A DNA stretch of 9,272 nucleotides from Rhodocyclaceae bacterium UBA2346 (GCA_002344625.1 DDUE01000037.1:1-9272), one strand, 5' to 3'; shown: positions 1 to 6,940, counted from the stretch's first letter. Notes: generated by a model not told the origin, from the sequence alone. Program-made: numbers and translations.

Positions 1-215
1 CGCGAAAGCTGCAGCCGACGCCGCAGCCATGGGAGCGCCAGCTTCAGCCACTGCGCAATGCCATTGCTCTGGACCAGGATGATCTCGCTCTCGAGCGGCG
101 CCAGCGGGTAGCGCTTCATCCAGGCCACCAGCAGGTCGCGCAAGGCCTCGGGGTGGTTGCCATGCACCAGCATCAGGCCGGGCGGATGGGACTCGGTCGG
201 CAAATCGGACTCCAT
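1..215 (-). CDS. recC: RecC-type exodeoxyribonuclease V gamma subunit, N-terminal fragment
   Basis: About 71 N-terminal residues are present; the gene runs off the left edge. RecC is the non-catalytic, Chi-recognising subunit of RecBCD, which processes double-strand breaks in the cytoplasm. The fragment contains MLVHGNHPEALRDLL followed by EIILVQSNGIAQWLKLAL. This second segment closely parallels E. coli RecC EMILVQSTGMAQWLQMTL near its N-terminus. The start at 215 gives a 14-residue leader before the family-like MLVHGNH segment; an ATG at 173 would begin exactly there. Neither has a clear Shine-Dalgarno. After LKLAL the reading frame continues as PWLRRRLQLS, which does not look like RecC. 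The -1 frame at that point gives a glycine-rich stretch (HGCGVGCSF) closer to the family's G-I/V-x-x-x-x-x-F segment, so a frameshift near base 30-36 or a local sequence error is possible. The gene lies 45 bases downstream of the membrane protein gene, on the same strand. Confidence 0.75.
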   Translation of the reverse strand, partial: MESDLPTESHPPGLMLVHGNHPEALRDLLVAWMKRYPLAPLESEIILVQSNGIAQWLKLALPWLRRRLQLS

Positions 216-232
216 CGGAGGTTTTGGCAGAA

Positions 233-261
233 GCGGCGGCGCCCGGCCGGACGTCCGCCGC
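233..261. repeat. GC-rich inverted repeat between membrane protein gene and recC
   Basis: The arms GCGGCGG (233-239) and CCGCCGC (255-261) are perfectly complementary around a 15-base GC-rich loop. The right arm reaches into the stop codon of the membrane protein gene. No T-run follows on the minus strand, so it is at most a pause or attenuation hairpin, and could be chance in such GC-rich DNA. Confidence 0.35.
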
Positions 262-1088
262 TATTGTTCTTCGTAACGCTGGCCGGGCGACTCGAACACC
301 CCGGTCGCGAGCCGGTACAGCGCCCATAGCAGCGCCACCGGTATCAGCAGGGTCTGGAGCAGGAAGACCACGATGAGCGTGATGATATGCTCGGTTGCGT
401 CTTCGACGGTTTTCTTCAGGGCTTCGAAGCGCGCGCTCACATCGGTGCTGTCGGCGAGCCAACCCTTGGCCCGCTCGATCAGCCCGGGATTGCCGGTCTC
501 GACCCGCGGCGGCGGATCGAGCGACGCGAGCTTGCCCGAGGTGGCATCGATCGCCTGCTGGCTGTGGCGGTATTCATCGGCCAGAAACTGCTGGAACATC
601 AGTTCGGTGCCCAGCGTGATCACCGGCGCGGCGAAGCGCAGCATCAGCAGCAGCACCAGAATGCGCGACACCCAGGCTGGCGGGCGCTGGCTGGACAGCC
701 ACATCGCGGTCCACACCAGCGCGACGGCGGTCACCACCAGCGAGAACACCCAGTAGGCGCCGATGCCGATCAAGAGCTTCTGCACCCCGAACGCCACGCT
801 CGCGGCGAGCATCCAGTCGGAAAACCGCTCGACCAGATCATTGACCGGGTCGAGCAGTTGCCCCGGCGCGAGATTCACGCCGACGCCAAGCGGTTGTGCC
901 GAAACCTCGGTCCCCTGCGCGAACGAGATGCCGGCATTGATCGCCCGCGCGGTGGCAAAACTCACCAGCGCGCGATTGAGGCCGGCGTCGACCTGTTCGA
1001 CCGCGGGCGCATCCATCGGCCCGAGCCAGGTGAGCGCAATCATGATCATCATGAACAGCGCGAGCAGTCCGCGTTTGGAAGCTGACAT
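261..1088 (-). CDS. Conserved membrane protein of unknown function (275 aa)
   Basis: I do not recognise a named family. The chosen start (MSASKRG) has GGAG about 8 bases upstream; the ATG at 1121 would add 11 residues without such a site. Residues 7-23 form a hydrophobic N-terminal segment that could be a signal peptide or anchor. A polar stretch of about 65 residues follows. Hydrophobic helices then lie at roughly 93-130 (probably two), 143-165 and 234-262. Between the last two is a charged, probably extramembrane region (171-232) with a PPP turn and the potential amphipathic helix SARFEALKKTVEDATE. The C-terminus is polar (SPGQRYEEQ). The gene reads toward recC with a 45-base gap and may share its transcript. 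It is divergent from the NnrU-family gene. An integral inner-membrane location is likely; no catalytic motif is visible. Confidence 0.75.
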   Translation of the reverse strand: MSASKRGLLALFMMIMIALTWLGPMDAPAVEQVDAGLNRALVSFATARAINAGISFAQGTEVSAQPLGVGVNLAPGQLLDPVNDLVERFSDWMLAASVAFGVQKLLIGIGAYWVFSLVVTAVALVWTAMWLSSQRPPAWVSRILVLLLMLRFAAPVITLGTELMFQQFLADEYRHSQQAIDATSGKLASLDPPPRVETGNPGLIERAKGWLADSTDVSARFEALKKTVEDATEHIITLIVVFLLQTLLIPVALLWALYRLATGVFESPGQRYEEQ

Positions 1089-1191
1089 CCGAAACTCCGC
1101 AAATTGACAGGGCAGCACCACACGCCTCGACCCAACAAGCAGCGCCAGGGCTCGATCCGCAGGTTCCGCGATTATCCACTGGCCTGGACGA

Positions 1192-1221
1192 AATCCGCCG
1201 ATCGGATTGTCGGATTATCCG
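1192..1221. promoter_or_regulatory. Cluster of ATCCG/CGGAT half-sites, possible operator
   Basis: Four copies of ATCCG in alternating orientation fall within 30 bases of the divergent gap between the membrane protein gene and the NnrU gene. AATCCG-N5-CGGATT occupies 1192-1208, and CGGAT-T-ATCCG occupies 1211-1221. The regularity suggests a protein-binding site, but no family-specific motif is recognised. The rest of the 286-base gap (1089-1374) shows no clear sigma-70 promoter or FNR-like TTGAT-N4-ATCAA box. Confidence 0.3.
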
Positions 1222-1374
1222 CATCCTGCCGCGCCATACCACCCCGTATCCGGCCGTCGCAGCAACGCCGCGTGGCTTACGGGCGGTCCTCGCGCCGCTC
1301 GCCTCCACACGCGATACACGAACGAATCAGCGCGCGCCCGCTCAAACCCGCACCCGCCACACAGGAAATACCGC

Positions 1375-1953
1375 ATGACCGCACTGATAATCGGACTCTT
1401 GCTGTTTCTCAGCACCCATTCGAGCCGCATCTTCGCCGACGACAACCGCAGCCAATACATTGCCCACTACGGCCTCGCCAAGTGGAGGCTCGCTTATTCG
1501 CTGGTGTCGATCGTCGGCCTGGCGCTGATCGTATGGGGCTATGGGCAGGCTCGCCTCGACCCGTTCGTCCTGTGGGTTCCCCCGGTCTGGACACGCCACC
1601 TCGCCGCCCTACTCACCCTGCCCGCCTTCATCCTGATCACCGCCGCCTATGTACCGGGCACCCTGGCCAAGGCCCGAATCGGCCACCCGATGGTCGCCGG
1701 CATCGGGCTGTGGGCGTTGTCGCACCTGATCGCCAACGCCAACCTTGCCGACGCGATCCTGTTCGGCAGCTTTCTCGCCTGGTCGATCGCGAGCTTCGTG
1801 ACCTCGCGCAAACGCGACCGCGAACAGGGCTTGCCCACCCCCCATGGCGCCCTGGCGCGCGATGCGATCGCGATCCTTGCCGGTGCCGTGGCCTGGTTCG
1901 TGTTCGCGCGATATCTGCACCTGAGCCTGTTCGGCGTGGTGCCGTTCGGTTGA
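1375..1953 (+). CDS. NnrU-family integral membrane protein (192 aa)
   Basis: The protein resembles the NnrU family, found in denitrifiers and in many other proteobacteria. NnrU was first linked to nitric-oxide-related metabolism, and its biochemical role remains unclear. The N-terminus LLLFLSTHSSRIFADDNRS matches the family pattern of a first helix followed by H-S-x-R-I-x-A-D-D. SLVSIVGLALIVWGYGQAR (42-60) matches its second conserved segment, and GHPMVAGIGLWALSHLIAN (103-121) its third. About six membrane segments are visible, near 2-14, 38-56, 74-93, 106-120, 124-143 and 162-183. The ATG at 1375 has AGGAAA about 7 bases upstream. Upstream in-frame extension would add 56 arginine-rich residues with no family resemblance. 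No denitrification genes are in the window, so a link to NO metabolism rests on the family name only. Confidence 0.85.
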   Translation: MTALIIGLLLFLSTHSSRIFADDNRSQYIAHYGLAKWRLAYSLVSIVGLALIVWGYGQARLDPFVLWVPPVWTRHLAALLTLPAFILITAAYVPGTLAKARIGHPMVAGIGLWALSHLIANANLADAILFGSFLAWSIASFVTSRKRDREQGLPTPHGALARDAIAILAGAVAWFVFARYLHLSLFGVVPFG

Positions 1954-2051
1954 GGCCCACCACGCGAACCCGTCCCGTCCGGATGACATCGCCACCCGCC
2001 TGAGCGCCCGGGATCGGGCAGCACCGTGAACCGCGCTGTGTTCGTGGGCGT

Positions 2052-2945
2052 TCAACCGGGATTGATCGGCGGCATCAGCTGGGACATCGCATCGATGAAA
2101 ACCTGCGCCGGTTTGACGATCACCTGGCGCTCGCCTGTGACCGCCCTGACCATGACCGGAATGCGTGGGCTGAAAGGACGAATGGCCAAGCCGTCCAGCC
2201 GGGTGCCGGCCAACGCGAATTCGTCCACCAGTGTGATCCCCAAGCCCTGCCGGACCAGGTTGATCGCCATGCCGTAGCGGTTGGTTTCCAGCGCGGAAAC
2301 GGGCCGCTCGCGAAAACCCTCGATGGCTGCGGCCATGGTGGCGATGATGCGGGCATCGGTGGTGATGTAGATCAGTTCGCGTGCGTCGACATCGTCCCAG
2401 CATACTGCTTGATGCGCAGCCAGGGTGTGGCCGGCCGGCATAACGCAGACCATCTGGCCGGCACGCACCACGCTCGACGCCGGCAGATTATCGTCCATCG
2501 GTTGCAGAAGAAAACCGAGATCGTACTGGCGGTGCGCGACCGCATCTTCGATTTCGTTGTTCAGATACATGTCCACCACCAGGCCATATTCGGGAAAGGA
2601 TTCGCGAAACCGCAGCGCGGCCTGGGGCAGCAGGTTGATCGCCAGTGCCGGCGTGGCGCAGACGCGCAACTGGCCGACGCTGTAACAGCGTACCTGTTCG
2701 ATGAAGCGGTCGAAGCGCGCCATGCTTTGCTGCATGCGGCGCGCCTCCTCGAAAACCTGATGGGCCTCGGGGGTCGCTTGCATCCGCCCTTTTGCCCGTT
2801 CGAACAAGGCGAAGCCCAGTTGTTGTTCGGTCAGCGCCAGGCTCTTGCTGACCGAGGGCTGGGACATGCCCAGTGCTTGGGCTGCGGAGGTGACCGATCC
2901 GAGCTGGACCACCTGGACGAAGACTTCGAGCTGTTTTGGACTCAT
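2052..2945 (-). CDS. LysR-type transcriptional regulator
   Basis: At 297 residues this is the usual family length. The N-terminal winged helix-turn-helix covers about residues 3-60. Its recognition region reads GSVTSAAQALGMSQPSVSKSLALTEQ, followed by LGFALFER. A linker helix (about 60-88) leads to the effector-binding domain, roughly 92-290, with family-typical segments QLRVCATPALAINLLP and NLVRQGLGITLVDEFA. It is divergent from the solute-binding protein gene with a 93-base AT-rich gap, the usual arrangement for a LysR protein controlling its neighbour and itself. It probably activates the ABC/MmgE-PrpD operon in response to the imported compound or a metabolite of it. This is inferred from position. 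LysR regulators of octopine/nopaline ABC operons (OccR, NocR) are precedents for pairing with this transporter type. No Shine-Dalgarno is obvious at the ATG. Confidence 0.93.
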   Translation of the reverse strand: MSPKQLEVFVQVVQLGSVTSAAQALGMSQPSVSKSLALTEQQLGFALFERAKGRMQATPEAHQVFEEARRMQQSMARFDRFIEQVRCYSVGQLRVCATPALAINLLPQAALRFRESFPEYGLVVDMYLNNEIEDAVAHRQYDLGFLLQPMDDNLPASSVVRAGQMVCVMPAGHTLAAHQAVCWDDVDARELIYITTDARIIATMAAAIEGFRERPVSALETNRYGMAINLVRQGLGITLVDEFALAGTRLDGLAIRPFSPRIPVMVRAVTGERQVIVKPAQVFIDAMSQLMPPINPG

Positions 2946-2963
2946 TCATTTAAAGGAATATCT

Positions 2964-3004
2964 AATTCACAATTATGTGTTTTGATGAATTCAATGAAAT
3001 TCAT
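2964..3004. promoter_or_regulatory. Putative LysR operator region with repeated AATTCA half-sites
   Basis: The divergent gap contains AATTCA at 2964-2969, its inverse TGAATT at 2986-2991, and AATTCA again at 2998-3003. The last two form a perfect dyad, ATGAATT-N6-AATTCAT (2985-3004). CACA-ATTA-TGTG (2969-2980) lies between the first two. The region is strikingly AT-rich for this GC-rich window. Three related half-sites between a LysR gene and its target operon fit a recognition-plus-activation site layout. The dyad is not a classical centred T-N11-A box, so assignment to this regulator is inferred. Confidence 0.45.
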
Positions 3005-3038
3005 AAACTGGCGCCATGTATGCACTATGGAGTATGTC

Positions 3039-3830
3039 ATGAAAGCACTGCCGTTCATCAAAACCTCTCTTGCCGTGTTCGCCCTGGTCGGTGCCGCGCT
3101 GGGGGCGACCCAGACCCTCGCGGCCGACAGTCTGCAGGCCATCCTGGCCAGAGATGTCGTGCGTATCGGCGCGGTTTCCGCGCCGCCGTGGTACCAGAAG
3201 GATTTGCGCACCAATGAATGGACCGGCCTCGTGCCCGACCTAGCGCAGGCCATCTTCACCCCGAGCGGCATCGCCATCGAATATGTCGATACCCAGTGGG
3301 GAACGGCGGCGGCCGGGCTGCAGGCCGACCGCTTCGATCTGTTGGGGGGCTTCAACAAAACGCAGGAACGAGCCAAGGCCGTGGACTTCACCCGACCGAT
3401 CGGGGCACACAAGATGGGCGTGCTGACCCTGGAGGAAGACCTGACGCGATACCGGACCTGGGATGACATCAACGACCCCGCGATCCGGCTCGCGGCCATC
3501 GATGGCTCGGCCGCGGTCACCCTGTTGCAGCCAAAGCTGACCCGGACCCAGTGGGTGATCGTGCCCAACAGCGAAGCCCTGCAACTGGAAGTGGAAAGCG
3601 GCCGTGCCAATGCGCTGCTCACCAACGACATTCAGATGGCCTTGTACATCGAACGACGTGGTCGCGGTCACGCGGTGTTTCCGGAGCCGATTCAGGCGCA
3701 GGCCACCAACATCGGTCTCGCCAAGGACCGTGAAACCTTGCGTAACTGGCTCGACAACCGGCTCGAAGCGCTGGACAAGGACGGCACACTGGACCGCATC
3801 TGGGCCAAATACATGCCCGCAGCCAAATGA
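3039..3830 (+). CDS. ABC transporter periplasmic solute-binding protein, family 3 (263 aa)
   Basis: This is a family-3 extracellular solute-binding protein (HisJ/GlnH/ArtJ type) that captures a ligand in the periplasm for import. Residues 1-28 are a Sec signal peptide: Lys at 2 and 8, a hydrophobic core, and a TQTLA-A cleavage region. The mature part starts the first lobe with VVRIGAVSAPPWYQKDL (40-56), then WTGLVPDLAQAIF and the hallmark TQERAKAVDFTRPIG (108-122). Arg111 aligns with the arginine that binds ligand alpha-carboxylate in this family. Asp197 in LLTNDIQMALY sits where the amine-binding acid usually lies. The ligand is therefore likely amino-acid-like; its identity is unknown. The ATG at 3039 is chosen because GGAG lies 6 bases upstream. 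An ATG at 3027 (MEYV) is in frame but lacks a site. The stop overlaps the ATPase start by 4 bases. Further upstream extension would run antisense through the LysR gene and is not credible. Confidence 0.92.
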   Translation: MKALPFIKTSLAVFALVGAALGATQTLAADSLQAILARDVVRIGAVSAPPWYQKDLRTNEWTGLVPDLAQAIFTPSGIAIEYVDTQWGTAAAGLQADRFDLLGGFNKTQERAKAVDFTRPIGAHKMGVLTLEEDLTRYRTWDDINDPAIRLAAIDGSAAVTLLQPKLTRTQWVIVPNSEALQLEVESGRANALLTNDIQMALYIERRGRGHAVFPEPIQAQATNIGLAKDRETLRNWLDNRLEALDKDGTLDRIWAKYMPAAK

Positions 3831-4627
3831 CGAATGGCGCAGGGCAGCGGACGCTGCTGAGCGTGGAGCATCTGGGCAAGTCGTTCCACGGCCGCCGGGT
3901 GCTCGACGACATCTCGTTCGACGTCCAGGCCGGCGAGGTGATCGGCCTGATCGGACGCAGCGGCTCCGGAAAATCCACGCTGCTGCGCTGCCTCAACATG
4001 CTGGAGCGTCCGGACGCCGGCCGCATCCGCCTCGACAGCGAGGAAATCGGCTTCCAGGGACCGCAGCGCAAGTCCGTATCCGCGCACGCACTGGCGCGCC
4101 AGCGTGCCGCGATGGGCATGGTGTTCCAGCACTTCAACCTGTGGCCGCACCGCACCGTCCTGCAGAACGTGACGGAGGGACCTGTCACGGTACTGGGCGT
4201 GCCACGCGCCCAAGCCGTCGCCCGGGCCACCGCGATTCTGGAGCGCATCGGCCTGGCAGCCAAGGCCGACGCCTATCCGGTGACGCTGTCCGGCGGGCAG
4301 CAACAGCGTGTTTCGATCGCACGTGCGCTCGCCATGCAGCCTCAGTTGATCCTCTTCGACGAACCCACCTCGGCCCTGGACCCTGAACTGGTAGCCGAGG
4401 TGCTGGCCGTGATGACGGACCTGGCACGTACCGGTACGACCATGCTGGTGGTGACGCACGAGATGCGCTTCGCCTTCGAGGTTTGCCATCGCATCCTGCA
4501 TCTCGACCAGGGACGGGTGGCGGACGCCGGAACACCGACTGCGTTGCTGGCGCGCCCGGCGGATTCGCCGGTTCGCGCCTTTCTGGGCGTCGCCGTCCTG
4601 GCGCTGGAGGCGGTCGGCCATGCCTGA
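3827..4627 (+). CDS. Polar amino acid-type ABC transporter ATP-binding protein (266 aa)
   Basis: This is the cytoplasmic ATPase of the importer, similar to GlnQ/HisP. Walker A is GRSGSGKST (43-51). The Q-loop is VFQHFNLWPHRTVLQNV with Gln101, the signature LSGGQQQR is at 154-161, Walker B LILFDEPTSALDP is at 174-186, and the switch His211 is in THEMRFA. All catalytic elements are intact. The ATG overlaps the upstream stop as ATGA, which points to translational coupling. The C-terminus is about 10-15 residues longer than typical GlnQ (the tail after FLG reads VAVLALEAVGHA), and its last codons overlap the permease start by 8 bases. Confidence 0.95.
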   Translation: MTNGAGQRTLLSVEHLGKSFHGRRVLDDISFDVQAGEVIGLIGRSGSGKSTLLRCLNMLERPDAGRIRLDSEEIGFQGPQRKSVSAHALARQRAAMGMVFQHFNLWPHRTVLQNVTEGPVTVLGVPRAQAVARATAILERIGLAAKADAYPVTLSGGQQQRVSIARALAMQPQLILFDEPTSALDPELVAEVLAVMTDLARTGTTMLVVTHEMRFAFEVCHRILHLDQGRVADAGTPTALLARPADSPVRAFLGVAVLALEAVGHA

Positions 4628-5297
4628 GTATCAATGGGACTTCGACGCGATCTTCCAGTATCGGACGGTGCTGGTCGACGGCATGTTGACCACGCTGCGG
4701 GTGTTGGCGTTTTCGGTCACCATCGGGGTCGTGCTCGGATTGATTCTGGCGCCCTTGCGGGCCGCGCATTCGCGCTGGATCCGCTGGCCGGTCCAGGCAC
4801 TCATTGAAACGGTACGCGCCGTGCCACCGCTGGTGCTGGTGGTGTGGGCCTATTACTGTCTGCCCATTCTCGCCGACATGCAGCTGTCGGCATACTGGAC
4901 CTGCGTGCTGGCACTGGGCCTGTACGGCAGCGTGTTCTTCGCCGAGATCTTCCGGTCCGGCCTGCAGTCGGTCGACCACGGGTTGGTCGAGGCCGCGCTG
5001 GCCGTCGGGATGACGCCGTTCAGGGCACTGCTGCGCGTGGCGGCGCCGATCGCCTTCCTGCGCATCCTGCCCGCCTTCGTCGGCCAGTGCGTCATGGCGA
5101 TCAAGAACTCGGTACTGGGCAGCTACATCGCGGTCGGAGAACTGCTGTACGAAGGGCAGCGCCTGAGCACGGCGACGTTCCGGCCGCTGGAGGTGCTGAC
5201 CCTGGTGGCCTTGTTCTTCGTGGTAACCATCCTGCCGCTCTCGCTGCTGGCCGGCGCGATCGAGCAGCGCATTCACGGACGCTACTTCCGGCGCTGA
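4620..5297 (+). CDS. Amino acid ABC transporter permease, His/Glu/Gln/Arg/opine type (225 aa)
   Basis: This is the inner-membrane subunit of the importer. Hydrophobic helices lie near residues 22-44, 58-83, 92-112, 140-160 and 190-214. The N-terminal GMLTTLRVLAFSVTIGVVLGLILA and IETVRAVPPLVLVVWAYYCLP are typical of the HEQRo permease family. The cytoplasmic EAA loop is at about 124-143 (EAALAVGMTPFRALLRVAAP) with the conserved Glu, Ala-Ala and Gly, and contacts the ATPase. IKNSVLGSYIAVGELLYEG (161-179) is another family hallmark. GGAGG lies 9 bases before the ATG. Only one permease gene is present, so the transporter is probably a homodimer as in GlnHPQ rather than a HisQM-type heterodimer. 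Confidence 0.93.
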   Translation: MPEYQWDFDAIFQYRTVLVDGMLTTLRVLAFSVTIGVVLGLILAPLRAAHSRWIRWPVQALIETVRAVPPLVLVVWAYYCLPILADMQLSAYWTCVLALGLYGSVFFAEIFRSGLQSVDHGLVEAALAVGMTPFRALLRVAAPIAFLRILPAFVGQCVMAIKNSVLGSYIAVGELLYEGQRLSTATFRPLEVLTLVALFFVVTILPLSLLAGAIEQRIHGRYFRR

Positions 5298-5362
5298 GCA
5301 GTTTGAAACAGCCGACCGTGCCCGGTGCCGGAGCGGCCCCTGGCTTTCACGCTTGCGACACC

Positions 5363-6793
5363 ATGACATCCCACAGTGTGACCCACCAACTCGTCCGGTT
5401 TGCGCACGAACTGACCATCGACCGCGTGCCGGAACCCATCCTGCACAAACTCAAGCTCCACCTGCTCGATGCCCTCGGTTGCGGTTGGGCCGCAAGCGAC
5501 ACCAAAACCGCAAGCCTGGCCCGGAACGCCGCCGAGTTGCTCGGCGGGTACGGCAGTTGCCATATCCTCGGTGTGCGACGGCAGTATTCGGCGCCCGCCG
5601 CTGCGTTTGCCAATGCGATGCTCATCAATGGTCTGGATCATGACGACGGTGTGGAGATCGACGGCAAGGGGCTGGGTCATCCAGGCGCCACCCTGGTGTC
5701 GGCAGCCCTGGCGGGGCTGGATCAATCGCCACATCCGGTGGAGGGGCAGGTTTTTCTCTCTGCCCTGGCGGCCGGCTTCGAGGTCAACAACCGCCTGATC
5801 CATGCGCTGCAGCCAAGCGCGGAACGCTTTGCTCAAGTCTATGGCGTGGCGCAACACCAGGCCGTTGGCGCAGCGGTGGTGTGCGGCCGTATCCTCGGGC
5901 TGAGCAGCGCACTACTCGACCAGGCGGTAGGGATGGCCGCAACCCTCAGTTGCCTCCCCAGCCTGCACAAATACAACTGGCGCACCCGCCCGCTGGTCAC
6001 GCTCAAGGATGGCGTGGCCCCTGCCGCCCAGGCCGGCGTACAGGCAGCGTTGCTCGCACAACTCGGCTTTGTCGGCGCCCGAGATGCATTCGACGGCTCG
6101 CAGGGCTATTGGCGCATGATCGGCTCCGACCGTTTCGATCCCGAAGCACTCGCACGCGACCTGGGCACATATTGGTACGTCGGCCATGGCAGCCTCAAGC
6201 GCTACCCGGCCTGCCGGTGGCTGGCCTCTGCCTTGGAGTGCATGGAAGCCATCATGCGACATACGGAGTGGCCGGCGGACGAGATCAGCGAGATCGAAGT
6301 CCGGACCTTCGCCCGAATAGCCGGGGATTTCATGGACACGGCACCGGTCGATGCCGCAGATGCGCAGTTCAGTCTGCCCTACACCCTGGCCGCCGTCGCC
6401 CTGCGCCTGTTCCCCGGTGCGGACTGGTACAGCGAGGAAATCATGCGGGATGCCCGTCTACGGGATGTGATGCTCAAGGTCAGGGTGATCGTCGATCCGG
6501 TTTTCGAACGACGTATGAACAGCCTCGAACGGCAGCCTGGCGCCAGGGTGACCGTACGTCACCGGGATGGGCCGGTCACGGCCCGGGAGCTGAATACCCC
6601 GTCGGGAAGCTCGGCCCGACCGATGGACGAGGCCGAGGTCATCAACAAGGCCTGTGCCAACATAAGCGGCAAAGTCGCAGGGCCACGTGAATGGGCCGAA
6701 TCAATACTCGGCCCCGCACGCTGGCGCGGGCATTTGCGCAGCTCGGTCGAACTGGCTGAGCCCATTCCAAGTAAGCACACTGAACACTGCTGA
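5363..6793 (+). CDS. MmgE/PrpD family protein (476 aa)
   Basis: The MmgE/PrpD family includes 2-methylcitrate dehydratase, cis-aconitate decarboxylase (ACOD1/IRG1) and iminodisuccinate epimerase. Family segments visible are VTHQLVRFAHEL...KLHLLDALGCGWA (6-43), AAFANAMLINGLDHDDG (80-96), GHPGATLVSAALAG (105-118), LKDGVAPAAQAGVQAALLAQLGFVG (214-238), LKRYPACRW (278-286) and AQFSLPYTLAAVALRLF (334-350). Length is normal for the family. By eye against ACOD1, Asp92 and His106 match catalytic Asp93 and His103. The Thr97, His159, Lys207 and His277 positions hold Gly96, Tyr160, Leu214 and Ala288. The exact reaction therefore cannot be assigned; a cytosolic isomerase, epimerase or dehydratase acting on a small polycarboxylate is likely. 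The ATG at 5363 has no Shine-Dalgarno. An in-frame TTG at 5303 (6 bases after the permease stop) could extend it by 20 residues, but the conserved region begins right after the ATG. The gene is 65 bases downstream of the permease and almost certainly in its operon. Confidence 0.9.
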   Translation: MTSHSVTHQLVRFAHELTIDRVPEPILHKLKLHLLDALGCGWAASDTKTASLARNAAELLGGYGSCHILGVRRQYSAPAAAFANAMLINGLDHDDGVEIDGKGLGHPGATLVSAALAGLDQSPHPVEGQVFLSALAAGFEVNNRLIHALQPSAERFAQVYGVAQHQAVGAAVVCGRILGLSSALLDQAVGMAATLSCLPSLHKYNWRTRPLVTLKDGVAPAAQAGVQAALLAQLGFVGARDAFDGSQGYWRMIGSDRFDPEALARDLGTYWYVGHGSLKRYPACRWLASALECMEAIMRHTEWPADEISEIEVRTFARIAGDFMDTAPVDAADAQFSLPYTLAAVALRLFPGADWYSEEIMRDARLRDVMLKVRVIVDPVFERRMNSLERQPGARVTVRHRDGPVTARELNTPSGSSARPMDEAEVINKACANISGKVAGPREWAESILGPARWRGHLRSSVELAEPIPSKHTEHC

Positions 6794-6922
6794 CATGAGG
6801 AACAACGCGCGTTGAACCGTCTTGAGGTCGACCGTTTTCAAACGCTCATCACGATATTGGGCAAAAACCCGGACTCGGTTACCGGGGGGACTGCCCCGTC
6901 CGGAACAAGGTACAGCGCCGAG

Positions 6923-6940
6923 TGCAGCAGATTTGCTGCA
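6923..6940. repeat. Short inverted repeat downstream of the MmgE/PrpD gene
   Basis: TGCAGCA (6923-6929) and TGCTGCA (6934-6940) are perfectly complementary around GATT. On the plus strand it is followed by A-rich sequence, not T-rich, so it is not a good terminator for the upstream operon. The 205-base gap from 6794 to 6998 otherwise holds only the terminator hairpin below and no credible gene. Confidence 0.35.

Noticed and set aside
1104..2003. 299-residue plus-strand frame overlapping the NnrU gene
   Set aside because: Arg/Pro-rich shadow in another frame; the NnrU frame has a ribosome binding site, membrane helices and family motifs.
2006..2019. Hairpin GCCCG-GGAT-CGGGC between the converging NnrU and LysR genes
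   Set aside because: Only five base pairs and no T-run; too weak to call a terminator.
1609..2403. 264-residue minus-strand frame across the ends of the NnrU and LysR genes
   Set aside because: His/Arg/Gly-rich shadow without domains, overlapping two supported genes.
2409..3038. Upstream extension of the solute-binding protein frame
   Set aside because: It runs antisense through the LysR gene and would put about 210 unrelated residues ahead of a clear signal peptide that has its own ribosome binding site.
4844..5362. Upstream extension of the MmgE/PrpD frame over the permease gene
   Set aside because: The residues are low-complexity Arg/Gly/Ala sequence overlapping the permease; family similarity begins at the ATG at 5363.
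4185..5369. 394-residue open frame on the minus strand across the ABC ATPase and permease genes
   Set aside because: It is antisense to two clearly recognised genes; its product is rich in Arg, Gln and His with no domain. Such long shadows are common in GC-rich DNA.
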